This document shows, piece after piece, positions 45,861 to 56,939 of a stretch of DNA of 64,000 bases (the stretch's first letter is position 1; every line of letters begins with the position of its first letter). The notes under the pieces are model-generated. The model had not been told where the DNA came from. It saw only the letters and a list, made by a program, of their open reading frames with translations, and ran no database searches. The position numbers were made by a program, and so were the translations under genes. Source of the stretch: Aplectana chamaeleonis (taxonomy: Eukaryota; Nematoda; Chromadorea; Rhabditida; Cosmocercidae); NCBI GenBank assembly GCA_029168955.1, contig JAPDOI010001075.1, forward strand, positions 124,001-188,000. Direction: 5' to 3'.

Positions 45861-48619
45861 GTAACGCGGAGAACGCTACTGCGAGGCAAAGGGTGGTTAT
45901 ACCTCCTGTAGCCGTGGCTACTATTGAAGTAGGAAGCAAAAGAAAATCCGGACAGCGAATTTTCTGGTCAAATGATCCTCGCGTAAGCTCTGGAGTGTGT
46001 TTGCTACAGGAGGGTAACGCAGGTGTATCTGTTGTGAACCGTGACGATCAAACATGGGTAGTAAACAAGGGGGAACCCTTGGGGGAGTGGTCGGATGACC
46101 CGCCCAAAGACCCAAAACTGATCGACGTTCCGTGCGGCATGCTCAACATGACAAAACACGTGGTTTTATCTAAACCAGAACGGACAAAAGCTTTGATTGA
46201 GATCATAGAGAGCAACCGTAAATCGGGAAAACTTCCGAAAAATATCGTTGAAGTAATCGAAAAGTTTGAAGGAACTTTCGCCATTGCTGACTCGGAATTG
46301 GGACAAACGGATCTGGTGAAGCATGACATTGACGTGCAAGGACATCCAACGATTCGCCAGAAGACGAGACCAGTACCTTATGGAGTCAGAGATAAGGTAG
46401 ACACAATGCTCAAAGATCTTCGTGATCGCAAAATAATTGAGGATAGCCATTCACCGTGGGCTTCTCCAATTGTCTTGGTTGCCAAGAAAGATGGGAGCAC
46501 TCGATTATGCGTTGACTACCGGGAAGTGAATAAGGTGACTCGGAAAGACAGTTATCATTTGCCACCAATTGATTTGACCCTGAAAAATCTACAAGGGAAG
46601 CGATGGTTTACATCTCTTGATTTAGCAAGCGGTTACTGGCAGGTCCCTCTGACTAGGAATGCAAAAGAAATCAGCGCATTTACAACGTCTGCTGGTCAAT
46701 TTCAGTTCAACGTGTTGCCATTTGGACTAACAAATGCACCGTCTGAATTCCAGCGCTTGATGGACAAGGTGCTTGGAGATCTGAAAGGACCAGTAGTTTC
46801 GGTTTACCTGGATGATATTCTTATCGCAACAGAAACCGAAGAGCGCCATCTAGAAGTGCTGTTTCAGACACTAGAAGCTTTCCGGAAGGCAAATTTGAAG
46901 GTCAAGCCGCAAAAATGCCGTTTTATGGAAACCAGTCTGGAATTTCTAGGCCATGTGGTGGATAAGGATGGTATCAAGACTAACCCTGAAAAGGTGTGCA
47001 AGATCCAAAACTACCCAAGGCCGCAAAATATAGCTCAGCTGAGGACATTTCTCGGAATGGCGGGATACTATCGAAAGTTTGTTCTGCGGTACGCTCAGTT
47101 AGCGAAGCCGTTATATGAACTGACTAGTCCAAAAAGCAAGTTCATCTGGTCAGATGAGCAGGAAAAAGCTTTCAGGAATCTGAAAGAAGCTTTAGTTTGT
47201 GCTCCTGTTTTGGGACAACCAAGCATCGAAAAAGCGCGGGGTGGAAGCCGACCCTTTATTATATACACTGATGCAAGTAGGATTGGTGTAGGAGCGGTAT
47301 TAGCTCAAGAAGGGGACGATGGATTTTTACATCCGATATTTTTTGCTTCTAAGCCTTTTTCGCCTGCGGAACGCAATTACCATGTAACTGACCAAGAAGC
47401 TCCAGCGCTTATTTTTAGCCTGAAAAAGTTTCATTACTTCATTTTCGGCATTCGTACGGTAGTGCGGACAGATCACGCTGCTCTGACTTCTCTTTTCAAG
47501 AGAACGCATGTCTCGCCACGCGTTCTGCGTTGGGCGCTGGAAATACAGCGATATGACTTGCGAATTGAGCACGTGAAAGGCGCAGCAAACTGCGTTGCAG
47601 ATGCGCTCTCACGAGGACCAGTGGATTCTTGTAACGAGGACGCGCTAATGCTTACTGCGCAAGAAAACGTGGTTTGCACGGTTCAGGAAGAGCATGAGTG
47701 GTTAACCGAATTACGGGAAGACTCCGACTTCGCTGACTTGATAAAAGCAGTCGAAAACAGTCAGATGGAAGAAGTCAGACTTCCACGACACCATGGCGCA
47801 CTCAGTTCTGCCGATTTTGTCATAAAGGAAGGGAGACTCAATCTGATTAATGAAGATGGATCTTTGGCTACCATAGTTCCGCGATCATGTCGGCGCGACG
47901 TGTTCAACGAAGCGCACTCAGGAATTCTGGGAGGACATTTTAGCGCTCAGAAAATGTTCACTCAGATGAAAAAGTCGCTGTTCTGGCCTGGAATGCGTCA
48001 GGATCTGGGAACCTGGTACAAATCTTGTAAACAGTGTTTCCTAACCAACTCAAAAATGAAGAGTGTACCACCTCTGAGTCCTATTCAGGTCACAAGACCA
48101 CTGCAAATTGTAGGGGTCGATCTGTTAGAAATGGGTATGACAAGTCGGGGAAACCGCTATATTGTCACAATCATTGACCATTTCACAAAATACCTAGGAG
48201 CCTACGCTATTGCGGACAAAAAGGCTTATACTGTTGCAGAAGTTATCTTCAGCAATTGGGTTTGTGGATCTGGTCGATGGCCCGAAATCCTTCTCTCGGA
48301 TCGAGGAAGCGAATTTGAGAATGCTACGGCACTCTGTGAAGTCATGGGTAGTGAGCAAAAATTCACAAAGGGGTATTGCCCACGTGAAAACGGATTAACG
48401 GAGCGTGTCAATGGAACCATTGTGAGAATGCTCAAAAAGAAGACAACTGTAGCAGCCGAGTGGGACAGAGTTTTACCAACGGTGGTCTACGCCTATAACG
48501 CTTCCGCTCATACTGCAACTGGGGAAAGCCCTCATTTTTTTGCTTTACGGTTCAGATTCGAACTACCCGTCAGCAGTGATTCCTTCAGAGCATTTATCGC
48601 CGTATGTAGTGGATTATGA
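45704..48619 (+). CDS. pol: Pol: protease end, RT, RNase H, integrase
   Basis: Long ORF of 971 codons (taken from a TTG; no ATG is implied). RT: SPWASPIVLVAKKDGSTRLC, SLDLASGYWQV with the first catalytic Asp near residue 306, FGLTNAPSEFQRLM, and VYLDDILIA with YLDD at residues 368-371. RNase H: FIIYTDASRIGVGAVLAQ with Asp near 523, ending VKGAANCVADALSR. Integrase: zinc-binding region with HSGILGGH and SCKQC; catalytic Asp near 806 (VGVDLLE), Asp near 866 (LLSDRGSEF) and Glu near 895 (CPRENGLTER). By my count there are 28 residues between the last two, against the usual 35, so a small deletion is likely. The frame is lost near 48536-48542 in a T-run. Its products would copy and insert the element. 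Confidence 0.85.
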   Translation: MNFLAIGVNAEIGVKEAGSARVFTHVQMSEGNIPVLGTNVLSAMGIQLTFGPSNAENATARQRVVIPPVAVATIEVGSKRKSGQRIFWSNDPRVSSGVCLLQEGNAGVSVVNRDDQTWVVNKGEPLGEWSDDPPKDPKLIDVPCGMLNMTKHVVLSKPERTKALIEIIESNRKSGKLPKNIVEVIEKFEGTFAIADSELGQTDLVKHDIDVQGHPTIRQKTRPVPYGVRDKVDTMLKDLRDRKIIEDSHSPWASPIVLVAKKDGSTRLCVDYREVNKVTRKDSYHLPPIDLTLKNLQGKRWFTSLDLASGYWQVPLTRNAKEISAFTTSAGQFQFNVLPFGLTNAPSEFQRLMDKVLGDLKGPVVSVYLDDILIATETEERHLEVLFQTLEAFRKANLKVKPQKCRFMETSLEFLGHVVDKDGIKTNPEKVCKIQNYPRPQNIAQLRTFLGMAGYYRKFVLRYAQLAKPLYELTSPKSKFIWSDEQEKAFRNLKEALVCAPVLGQPSIEKARGGSRPFIIYTDASRIGVGAVLAQEGDDGFLHPIFFASKPFSPAERNYHVTDQEAPALIFSLKKFHYFIFGIRTVVRTDHAALTSLFKRTHVSPRVLRWALEIQRYDLRIEHVKGAANCVADALSRGPVDSCNEDALMLTAQENVVCTVQEEHEWLTELREDSDFADLIKAVENSQMEEVRLPRHHGALSSADFVIKEGRLNLINEDGSLATIVPRSCRRDVFNEAHSGILGGHFSAQKMFTQMKKSLFWPGMRQDLGTWYKSCKQCFLTNSKMKSVPPLSPIQVTRPLQIVGVDLLEMGMTSRGNRYIVTIIDHFTKYLGAYAIADKKAYTVAEVIFSNWVCGSGRWPEILLSDRGSEFENATALCEVMGSEQKFTKGYCPRENGLTERVNGTIVRMLKKKTTVAAEWDRVLPTVVYAYNASAHTATGESPHFFALRFRFELPVSSDSFRAFIAVCSGL

Positions 48620-49010
48620 CACTTACAAAACCGAAATTCTTTGCGGGTTGGAGCTTGCTCGGGATTGTATTAACGAAAATGCCAAGGAATACCGTGATCA
48701 AATGAAGTCTGGGTACGACAAAAAGTGGAAAACTGGAGAATCTACAGTTTTCAAACCTGGCGATAGAGTGTATATGAAGCTTCCAACTGAAAAAGGGAAA
48801 TCTTTGCATCCCAAACTGGTCATAGACTTGTCTGGTCTCTTCCGAGTGAATAAAGGTAGCTCAAGTTCTGCTCTAACAACCCTGATAGGGGAAAATTAAA
48901 AACCTCTTAGTGTGTAATTTGATCATCGGGTGAAAGTACCTAGGGATAATGATGACATCCCGGTAAAAGGGACAACGACGCGCGGAAATCGCGGTAGACT
49001 AAGAAAGTTG
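48540..49010 (+). pseudogene. Integrase C-terminal continuation, out of frame
   Basis: After the T-run frameshift the integrase continues in another frame: LYGSDSNYPSAVIPSEHLSP, then a tail with YRDQMKSGYDKKWKTGE, FKPGDRVYMKLPTEKGKSLH and LSGLFRVNK (a decayed GPY/F-type motif, normally SGPYRV). A TAA at 48897 and another stop follow, then VKVPRDNDD near 48930, which resembles the end of gypsy-type pol proteins. Confidence 0.7.
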
Positions 49011-49018
49011 GCAATGAA

Positions 49019-50091
49019 AACTAAACAACTTACCCAAATAAAAAGCCTCAGTAATCAATTTGTGGATTTCAGAACGTCGTTCTCGTCCTCCTCTGACACT
49101 CTTCACGTGGATTGGTCTTGTCCTAGGAAGCTAATGGCCAATGGAGTCGAAGTCAAATGCTCGGTAGCCGTATCTTTGAAAGACGTCATCCCAAATGAGC
49201 CGGTTGGAGCTTTGAGATTCAACTCCACATACGAATAGTTTGTCACGATTGTTGTCTGTATTGTCTCAATCTTATGTACCCTATTCGTGGCGCACCGCCT
49301 GTCTTTTTGATCGCATCTATGATCACATTTGTCCAACCGGAATCGGTATTGCAGTGTTATTTTTCCGCAAACATTGTATCCATGAGACGCTTGCTTCAGT
49401 TACTAATACTTTACATTCTATTCCTGATCATACCCCTCGCTAACGTTGCGATCTACACAACTTGGCGAAACTTGCGGACTACGCGAGACAGTATGCGGTT
49501 CTGCATTCCTGGACTGACTCGTTTTGGAAAGAACTGAAGCCGAGGAAAAAACTGATAATTTTGCCCGTCGGGTTCGAGAAGGTGCTAGATTGCTCGGAAA
49601 CAGACACACAAGAAGCCATCGTGATGAGTAAACCCGAGGATGCACATCCTGACTGGTTTGCCGAGGAATACTCAGCTATACTCATCTTTGGTACTACGGA
49701 CTTCGCGTGAACGATGCGATGGCGAAGAGCCTGGACACTCCTTCTGCAGCAGTTAGGTCGTGGAGCAGAATTGATCGGGTTAGCCGGTCCACAGAACGAC
49801 CACGACTGGAAGAGGTCGGTTGACCTCTTGCGGGACCTTTTCGAGGGGAGCGTGGAACAGCGTCCTTCACTGCGAAGCCGTCTACGATGTCTGCTGCCGA
49901 CCTGCTCACTTCAGGGAATGCTTTTGGCCGGTTTCCGTACGGCTACGTACGAAAAAGGAAAAATCTTCACTCAGAGTACAGCCAAAAGATTCTGGTCGGC
50001 TACTATCGCTGAACATTCGGCATTCCTACGCATGGACACATTCATGAGGACCGACCAGCAGCGTGCGCCTAAGCGCATCAACGAGCCGTAA
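49019..50091 (+). other. Extra ORF region between pol and the 3' LTR
   Basis: About 1.2 kb separates pol from the 3' LTR and holds ORFs that look non-random. 49274-49537 includes a strongly hydrophobic segment (RRLLQLLILYILFLIIPLAN), a possible membrane span. The next frame, 49462-49710, reads KLADYARQYAVLHSWTDSFW, LIILPVGFEKVL and WFAEEYSAILIFGTTDF. 49714-50091 follows after a TGA. A third ORF with a membrane segment in this position would fit an envelope-like or accessory protein, but no family is recognised and the frames are broken. Confidence 0.4.
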
Positions 50092-50312
50092 TTTTCGGTC
50101 CGATAGAAACCTCAATTTGGTGGACCACACTACAGAGGCGGTTCCGTTAGCTGATTGATCGACCCATCCAGAAGATCGGAAAGAAAATGTACAGGCTTGT
50201 ACCGGTTCAAGAGAAGTTTCCAATCTGAAAAGCCGCTAGAGGACGTGGCTCGCACATCCTACAGGAAATCTTGATACGGCGTAGTGGAAACGCCTACCTC
50301 TCGGGGCCCCCA

Positions 50313-50616
50313 TGTCATGTATGTGATCTTCTAATGATACGCTGTAACACATTTTCTCATGTAATCTCCTTATGAAATGATTAGTATTTGGTTGGTCCCT
50401 AATTCTTTCGATCCAGTTGTCCTTGAAAGTGCACTGGTCACTTCCGGTCACGCCGGAGACTTTTGTGAACTTCTCTCTCTTTCTGGTTCTAAACTCTTGA
50501 ACTCACAGTCCTCCGCTTGTCCACTGGGAAAAAAACCACTAGACAAGACACACACCACTCTTCTGCGGAATCGTAGAAGAACTCTCTCCTAATTAGAGCA
50601 CCTCCCTTGGATTACA
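50313..50616 (+). repeat. 3' LTR, internally deleted
   Basis: Same ends as the 5' LTR but only 304 bases. The segment with the TATA box and AATAAA (5' LTR positions of about 43365 to 43563) is missing at CACGCCGGAGACTTTTGTG. It has a short insertion ACACACCAC near 50552. Confidence 0.8.
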
Positions 50617-50683
50617 CACAAGCGTTTTTTTTTTTCAAGCATGACCATCTCTGTCATGGTATGGACAACCACACTCGCGCAAT

Positions 50684-51239
50684 TTAAATTCAGCGGTCGC
50701 GATCAAATATGCTTGTCGTCTTTCTCTCTTTAAACCCTTTTCTGGGCCTCGAGTAGTAGGACCTATAAGAAAAATCGCGAAAAAACCACTGTTTTAGGCC
50801 AAATTTGAAGCCTGAACTTTCTTGTCTTTTGATGGTGGACGAGCCCACTCCACATCATTGGCATTGCTGACCTCTTATATCAAGGACATCAGCTGGCTTG
50901 AAATTGAATATCAATCAATGAACCTTTTAATTTATGTACACATCTAGTCAAAAACATTGACTGAAGTGCTTACTTTCATTGTTCAATTGTTTTTATTAAG
51001 TAAATTTGCATTTATTTCTTCCTCTGAATGTCGATGATTTTTGACTGCTCGGCATGAGACTGCGATCTTTTTGGTCGGCGCTGTGCACATGTGCACAAAC
51101 TGGCATCTCTGGGCCCTAGAAACTCTGATTCCAGCCCGTTTTTCACCCCGCTACCTTCATAGTTTTTCAGCTGTTTTTGATCTAAGGTGATTTTTGTAGT
51201 TTTTTCTATAACGTTTTTCATCTTGACCACTGCCTTTAG
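50684..51239 (-). mobile_element. Family D MITE copy 3
   Basis: Inverted relative to 10635-11190. The right end TTGACCACTGCCT is followed by TTAG (51236-51239) and the left end is diverged (ATTCAGCGGTCGCGATC after TTAA), so this is the oldest-looking copy. Confidence 0.7.
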
Positions 51240-51539
51240 GTAGATTTGATAAAATCACACTTTCGACATAAATAAGTTGATTATGAGAAGTTAGTGAACA
51301 GAAATGGCTGAGAGGTAGTGATGAGTAGCGAACAGTGAAATGAGGGCCGGAAGTAGAGGCGATTCTCCTAGATTGACAAGAAAATGTCTCCGAAATCTGC
51401 GCCCTTTTCAAAACTTGTCGCACCCCTTTCGAGGTGCATGATTTTTGAACTGTTTTGCTTCGCTACAAATGATTTATGATTTGGCGAAAAGTAATTGTTG
51501 GACTCTAATTTTACTCTCAGTTCTACACTTTCTATGAGC

Positions 51540-51900
51540 ACACTCTCATTGCTACCCTGCGAACCTTCTAAGACGTTTTGCGCACTACCACTGGGGTCCT
51601 GCACACTTCCTATGACGTCCTGTGCACTCCCACTCGGTCCTGCACACTTCCCATGACGTCCTGCACTTTCCCACAAGGGTCCTGCACACTTTCTATGACG
51701 TTCTGCACTTTCCCACTGGGGTCCTGCACACTTGCTATGACGTCCTGCTCTTTTTCACTGAGGTTCTGCACACTTTCTATAACGTCCTGCCCACACCCAC
51801 TGCCGTATTGCACGCTTTCGTTGACGTAATGCTCACAACCACTGTGGTCCTGTACATTCCCCCTGGAGCCCTGCACACCTTCTATGACGTCCTGCATATT
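51540..51900. repeat. Minisatellite, 42-bp unit, open on both strands
   Basis: About eight diverged units of GTCCTGCACACTTTCTATGA plus CGTCCTGCACTTTCCCACTGGG. Since 42 is a multiple of three, both strands stay open: the minus strand would encode a 14-residue repeat VQDPSGKVQDVIES, the plus strand a VLHTFYDVLHFPTG repeat. There is no other sign of a gene. Confidence 0.75.
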
Positions 51901-51909
51901 TATCAAACC

Positions 51910-52470
51910 CGAGGTTCTTTACGGCTTCCCGTGAAAAAAACTACTGAAGACCTGTCGCTTTGATTAGAACGTAGCCGTTCTAGCGCGAGATGACTCATAG
52001 AGGTTGTTATGATTCAAGGCTAAAAGTGCGTCCAATGAACAAATTCGACTGGCCCGAGGCGTCCAAGAAGAGGCTCAGGCTGATTTTTTGGTAATCGATG
52101 AATGTCACACCCACCCGAATTTTGGTACCATTTCATCAGTATTTGATCAGTCATTCCGAAGGTCCCCGGTCACACACACATACAAACACACACATTAACA
52201 CATCGGGACCAGGGATGTGCGACAAACGATTTCGAGATTTCGGCAAACGGCAATCGGCAAGAAAATCCCAAAAACGACCTCCAAACGGCAAACGGCAATC
52301 GGCAAACGGCAAAAACCTCATCCCTTAGATTGACCCAAAAGTTATTCACATGTGCCGCTCTACTTTTTTCCTTTCTATCCAATAGTTATGTCACCATTCT
52401 AATAATTCCAATTCTAAGGAGTAGTTACATTTCAAAGCATCAAATGAACTAAACAAGACATGTGGGACCT
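51910..52470. other. No recognisable gene; AACGGCAA-type simple repeats
   Basis: The stretch 52240-52310 is made of CAAACGGCAATCGGCAA-like units, echoed at 53.27-53.33 kb. A CA-rich tract lies at 52170-52205. Confidence 0.5.
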
Positions 52471-52479
52471 CATAGAGCT

Positions 52480-52577
52480 GCGGCTCCGCGGTAGTGACGC
52501 TGCGGCCCCGCGGTGGTGCCGTCGCGGCTCCGCGGTGGTGCCGTTGCGGCTCCGCGGTGGTGCCGTTGCGGTTCTGC
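52480..52577. repeat. 22-bp tandem repeat, GC-rich
   Basis: Units of GCGGCTCCGCGGTGGTGCCG plus TT spaced 22 bases apart (starts near 52502, 52524, 52546 and 52568). Confidence 0.8.
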
Positions 52578-52654
52578 CCACTTGTGTTGCACAAATGCTT
52601 CTGTGCCGTACAAATGCTTCCTGCTTCTTTTAGACTCTGAAAAATCTCTAGTGA

Positions 52655-52770
52655 CCTGTCGATTTCGATAATCACCAGCAGCGGAACGGTGGGCCTCGGT
52701 GGAATATAACTAATGATAAGGAGGTTTTGACGAAACAGCCACCGCTCCGCGCTGTGATATTCGAATATAG
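52655..52770 (-). repeat. Dispersed repeat, inverted copy of 27.66 kb
   Basis: Contains GTGACCTGTCGATTTCGATA, ATATAACTAATGATAAGGAG and AGCCACCGCTCCGCGCTGTG, matching the reverse complement of 27660-27790. Confidence 0.55.
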
Positions 52771-53353
52771 GTGTTCACCTGAAATGAACCAGAGTCTAGC
52801 TACACCAGAATGTGTCGAAACTCTGGAACAGAAACTAATGCACCACATTGGAGTTTGACTATCTACTGTCAAATTGACGCGAGCTGACAGTGAAAATGGA
52901 AATAGTATACGAATAGAGAAAAAAATGGATAATTTTCTAAAACGTCCTCCGGAGGACTTCTTCGATAGCTATTCATCTTTTTCCTCATTCACACACTATT
53001 TCCAATTTCTCTGTCAGCTCGCTTTTAGCTGCAGTTTACCGCAAACTTACCGCGATTTAACTCGCGGTAAGTTCGAAAATCGAAAATCTTTTTAACGGTT
53101 TTCAAACCCATTTATTACCACCCCAGATAAGTCAAAACCCCGGATTACGGTTAAGCGAACAACGGATAATCGGATTACCCCTAGTGCCCACACGGCCGCG
53201 AGCTTTAGCCGCGTTTCCTTTCAATGCTTTGCCAAGTTTTGCCGGCAGACTAACAAAAGTTTCGCGAAACGACAAACGGCGAAAAAGTCCCAAAAATGGC
53301 CGGCAAACGACAAACGGCAATTGCCGCACATCCCTGATCGGGACATATTTGCT

Positions 53354-53847
53354 TTAAAGGCAGTGTTCACGATAAAAAATGTGTTTCAGTTTCCACTAGG
53401 AATGGGTATTGGAGGGGCACACTGTATTGTTGACGTCGAAAGAACGCATGAAAACGAGGCAAGAAACGCTCCAAAAGAGCCTGAAGTTGCCAATTCGAGC
53501 GCAAGGCAAACCCCAAAAGCGCAACACACGCCCACCGACGTGAAAAAATGAATGCTCGAGATCGTGAGAAGAGAGATGATTTCCAATCATTAGCCCCGTT
53601 CTTCCCTTCATTCTGAGCTTCTATCTTTACTCAGGTCAGCTCGCATAGGTCGGCTGCAAAAGACGGAAGTTAGAAGCCTCGGACAACTCGTCCACCATGT
53701 TTTCTTAGCTCAATCTTTGAGGGACCATAACTCCGTTCCCAGAAGGTCTTGTACGATTTCAGAGACATCATTGGAATCAGCATGGGACCGTTTTCAAGAT
53801 AGGCAGGAAATCAGAAAAACGATTTTTATCGTGAACACTGCCTTTAA
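53354..53847 (-). mobile_element. TTAA-flanked MITE, family C
   Basis: 494 bases between TTAA sites; ends AGGCAGTGTTCACGAT and ATCGTGAACACTGCCT. To its right a stray CTCAG-element end (GCATGTAACATG to TTTTTCTGAG, finishing at 53882) begins immediately. Confidence 0.9.
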
Positions 53848-54440
53848 GTAAATTGCATGTAACATGTTTTCATTTTTCTGAGGTGGTCTACAACAAGTGA
53901 GCTTTTCTCGCTGAATAACGTGGTGTAAACCTCCTCAGTGGCCAAAATCGTGGTCACCTTTCAGGAACAGCCCAGAGCCGACTGCCCTTTCTCCCCCCAG
54001 ATTCAACATGTAATGGCTGTTTTTCAAGCATTCCGAATCTCTCCTCACTAATTTTCTCTTTTTGGGATCAGAATTTCTCCATCTGTGGCTTGATAGAAGC
54101 GGGGGGGGGGGGGTTCAAGAGCAAGAGTTCAATTAGTTGGTGGTCATCTGCGTTACGAACATCATCTTTACAGCCGAGATGCCTGCGGCGCGCACCGAGA
54201 ATTTGGCGCTCCCTCGCTTGAAAGGTTGTGGGAAAAGCGAAAGTTGGGCTATTCCGAAAACCATTTCAGGCACTTTGTTATTATATATTTTCTTTTGTCC
54301 TACATACATATCTTTGGTCCGTTAAAATAGAAGCTAATCCTATGTAGGTTGCGCACATATCGTTGCGAAGATAACCTTCTTGTTTGCGCTTGTGTAGTTA
54401 CTCCGGTACTCGATTAGAAAAAAATGCTAATTCCTTTCAG

Positions 54441-54507
54441 AACCATGGACTACCGCTATGGTGATCTTATTCGGGAGAAACTACGGAACTTTATCAAAAA
54501 TCCACAG
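54441..54507 (+). CDS. Candidate trans-spliced first exon of a host gene
   Basis: Preceded by TTCCTTTCAG, a textbook nematode acceptor, then AACC and an ATG at 54445. The frame gives MDYRYGDLIREKLRNFIKNP plus Q and stops at a GTGAAT donor at 54508, phase 0. An acceptor four bases before the start codon is the usual position of a spliced-leader trans-splice site. The next exon is not certain: 54839-54907 is open in phase and ends CAG before GTGAGG, but its acceptor (TTTGCAAG) is poor. No family is recognised from 21 residues. Confidence 0.45.
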
Positions 54508-55396
54508 GTGAATCGATTAATAAAAAAATTGTACATGTACAATATTTGGAGCGTAGAAGTTTATAGCCCACAATCGAATGCGTCTCTTGAAGAAGTCTGA
54601 GGTTCAGGGCTAGTAAGAATACCCAAATTTGTTGTGCATAAAATATTCGCTAACTATCCCTGTGGCGTGATCCAACTTTTATCAAACGCTCGCCACGCAT
54701 CGCTTGCTGAAAGAATCAGTCCCTTCTCGACGCCATACACTCTTGAAATTCGAAAAAATGGCTAAAACGGGAGACGGAACAGGAAAAGAATTGAGAACTA
54801 ACGAATGTTTCGATCGTTGCTCTTAATTGTTTGCAAGTGCCGTTTTGTCATAATGAGGATCAATGTGATTTCGGAAAGGGCCAGCTTAAGACAAGACTTC
54901 ATGCAGGTGAGGTTATGCGCTGCCTTTCACGATTTCCTAGAGGAAATTAGGTGGATACTGACAAATAGACTGAACATCTGCTAGAACAATCTGAATCCCG
55001 GGAGCAGCGTCAGCTGCTTCTCTTCCGAGAATTGTTCTGAATCGAACTGAACAGCTGCCAGTCATTCTGGTAAAGTTGGTAAAGCCGTACACTCACGCGT
55101 TCGGCATGCGTGTTGCGCAGCCGTCGCGAAGGTTTTTTTTCGAACTATTGAATCTATTAGCAGGACTATTAGACGAATATGTAGTGAATACAATACAAGC
55201 AAGCTGCTTGCAGTCGTGAGAAGGCTTGTCCAAAAAAATGCTTTCACGACGGCCGCTCGACACATACGCTGAGCGCTTGGGCGGACAACCTTATTCAAAC
55301 AAATTTTAGTTGTGGGTCCCCTCCACATTGAAAATCTTTGTACCCAGCCGCTACACGTGCGGCGCACCTTCTGAATGTGTTCATGTTGTTTATGTC

Positions 55397-55891
55397 TTAA
55401 AGGCAGTGTTCACGATAAAAAAATGTGTTTCAGTTTCCACTAGGAATGGGTAGTGGAGGGGCCCACTGTAACGTTGACGTCGAAAGAACGCATGAAAACG
55501 AGCCAGGAAACGCTCCAAAAGAGCCCGAAGTTGCCACTTCGAGCGCGAGGCAAACCCCAAAAGCGCAACACACGCCCACCGACGTGAACAAATGAATGCT
55601 TGCGATCGTGAGATTAGCGATGATTTGCAATCACTAGCCCCGTTCTTCCCTTCATTCTCAGCCTCTCTCTTTACTCAGGTTATTTCGCAGACATCGGCTG
55701 CAAAAGACGGAAGTTACAAGCCTTGGACAACTCGTCCACCATGTTTCCTTAGCTCAATCTTTGAGGGACCATAACTCCGTTCCCAGAAGGTCTTGTACGA
55801 TTTCAGAGACGTCATTGGAATCAGCATGAGGTCGTCTTCAAGATAGGCAGCAAAGCAGAAAAACGATTTTTATCGAGAACACTGCCTTTAA
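55397..55891 (-). mobile_element. TTAA-flanked MITE, family C
   Basis: 495 bases between TTAA sites; close to the copy at 53354. If the exon at 54441 belongs to a gene that continues to the right, this element lies in an intron. Confidence 0.9.
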
Positions 55892-56868
55892 ACAGCCTGG
55901 CAAAGAGCATATGGTTGCATGCTTCTATGGAGAAGTTCCCATCAGAAAATAGATAAAAAGTACCGTAAAATTACTTCAGAAACTGAATGTCAGAAAGACA
56001 CTATACGAGAAATGGAGGAGATGAGCAAAAAAGCGCGAGCTAATAATTAGTAGCCGCAGAAGGTGAATATGCATAGCACAAATAAGTCACACGAGACCCT
56101 CTAATTTTGCAAAAGAAAAAAAAACTTGAAATTCCCATGAAAAGACCTCGATCTTTTTTACTACGCCTGGTTTCTTCTGTCATTTCATGACTGGAGATTT
56201 AAAGAACCAAAACTTTTTGAGCGATCTCAAGCAGTTGTTGGACTGCATGCAAATAATCAGATGTGATTTGCAGAGCGTACGAAGCCTCTGAACGGAACAA
56301 ATCCTCTGCCGAAGTACTTAAAAGGGAAGGATCATTACATGTAGTGGCCATTCCGAATGAAATATACGTTTCTAGGATCAGTTTTTGACGTATAATTCGA
56401 ATTTTTACATTGCAGCTGCGAATCGTTCCTCTTTACGGAGTTATGAGCTTTTTTACATAGACTTCTATAGAAAAAATGGCATAGTACCTGCCGTGACCTT
56501 CAGGAATCTTTCAAAAAACCGTAAACGGATCTCATATTCATGATCAGCACCCCAAATAACCCGCCTGGACAATATCAGGGCGAAAGTTTTTTCGACCCTT
56601 GGACTCCCAAAAGAATGATTGTGTTACTCATCTGCGTGAGGCTACGAAGGTGAAATTTTTTTTGCCCAATTGTCTTATAGGTGGGTCATCGGGGGCGCTG
56701 AACACGAATACGACTTTCTTTTTCGATACTCATGTTGATTGATGAATGTTACGATAGAAATATATTATTTTGGCTACTACAACCTACAGTAGTTCTAAAA
56801 AAATGAGCTCTTCGAGAAACTACGTGCTTGTTTCATTTGCGCCGGATTAGACCACTTTTTCCGAAGGC
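55892..56868. other. No recognisable gene
   Basis: AT-rich sequence with short ORFs. Phrases such as GCTGAACACGAAT are shared with 28.6 kb, indicating an old dispersed repeat. Confidence 0.4.
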
Positions 56869-56939
56869 GTGATTTCCCAATCAATATTGATCTTTGTCCG
56901 CCCGCGTTCACTCCAACCTAGTTCCTCATACGATTTCCA

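Larger units (their letters stand above)
43211..50616 (+). mobile_element. Ty3/gypsy LTR retrotransposon (degenerate)
   Basis: Two LTRs beginning TGTCATGTATG and ending TTGGATTACA bound gag, protease, RT, RNase H and integrase in that order, the Ty3/gypsy order. CACA at 43207-43210 and 50617-50620 may be a 4-base target duplication. Stops and frameshifts in gag, at the protease-pol border and in integrase make it non-functional. Confidence 0.85.

Noticed and set aside
55062..55367. 101-codon minus-strand ORF with a hydrophobic stretch
   Set aside because: No splice context, no homology recognised, and next to a MITE; likely chance.
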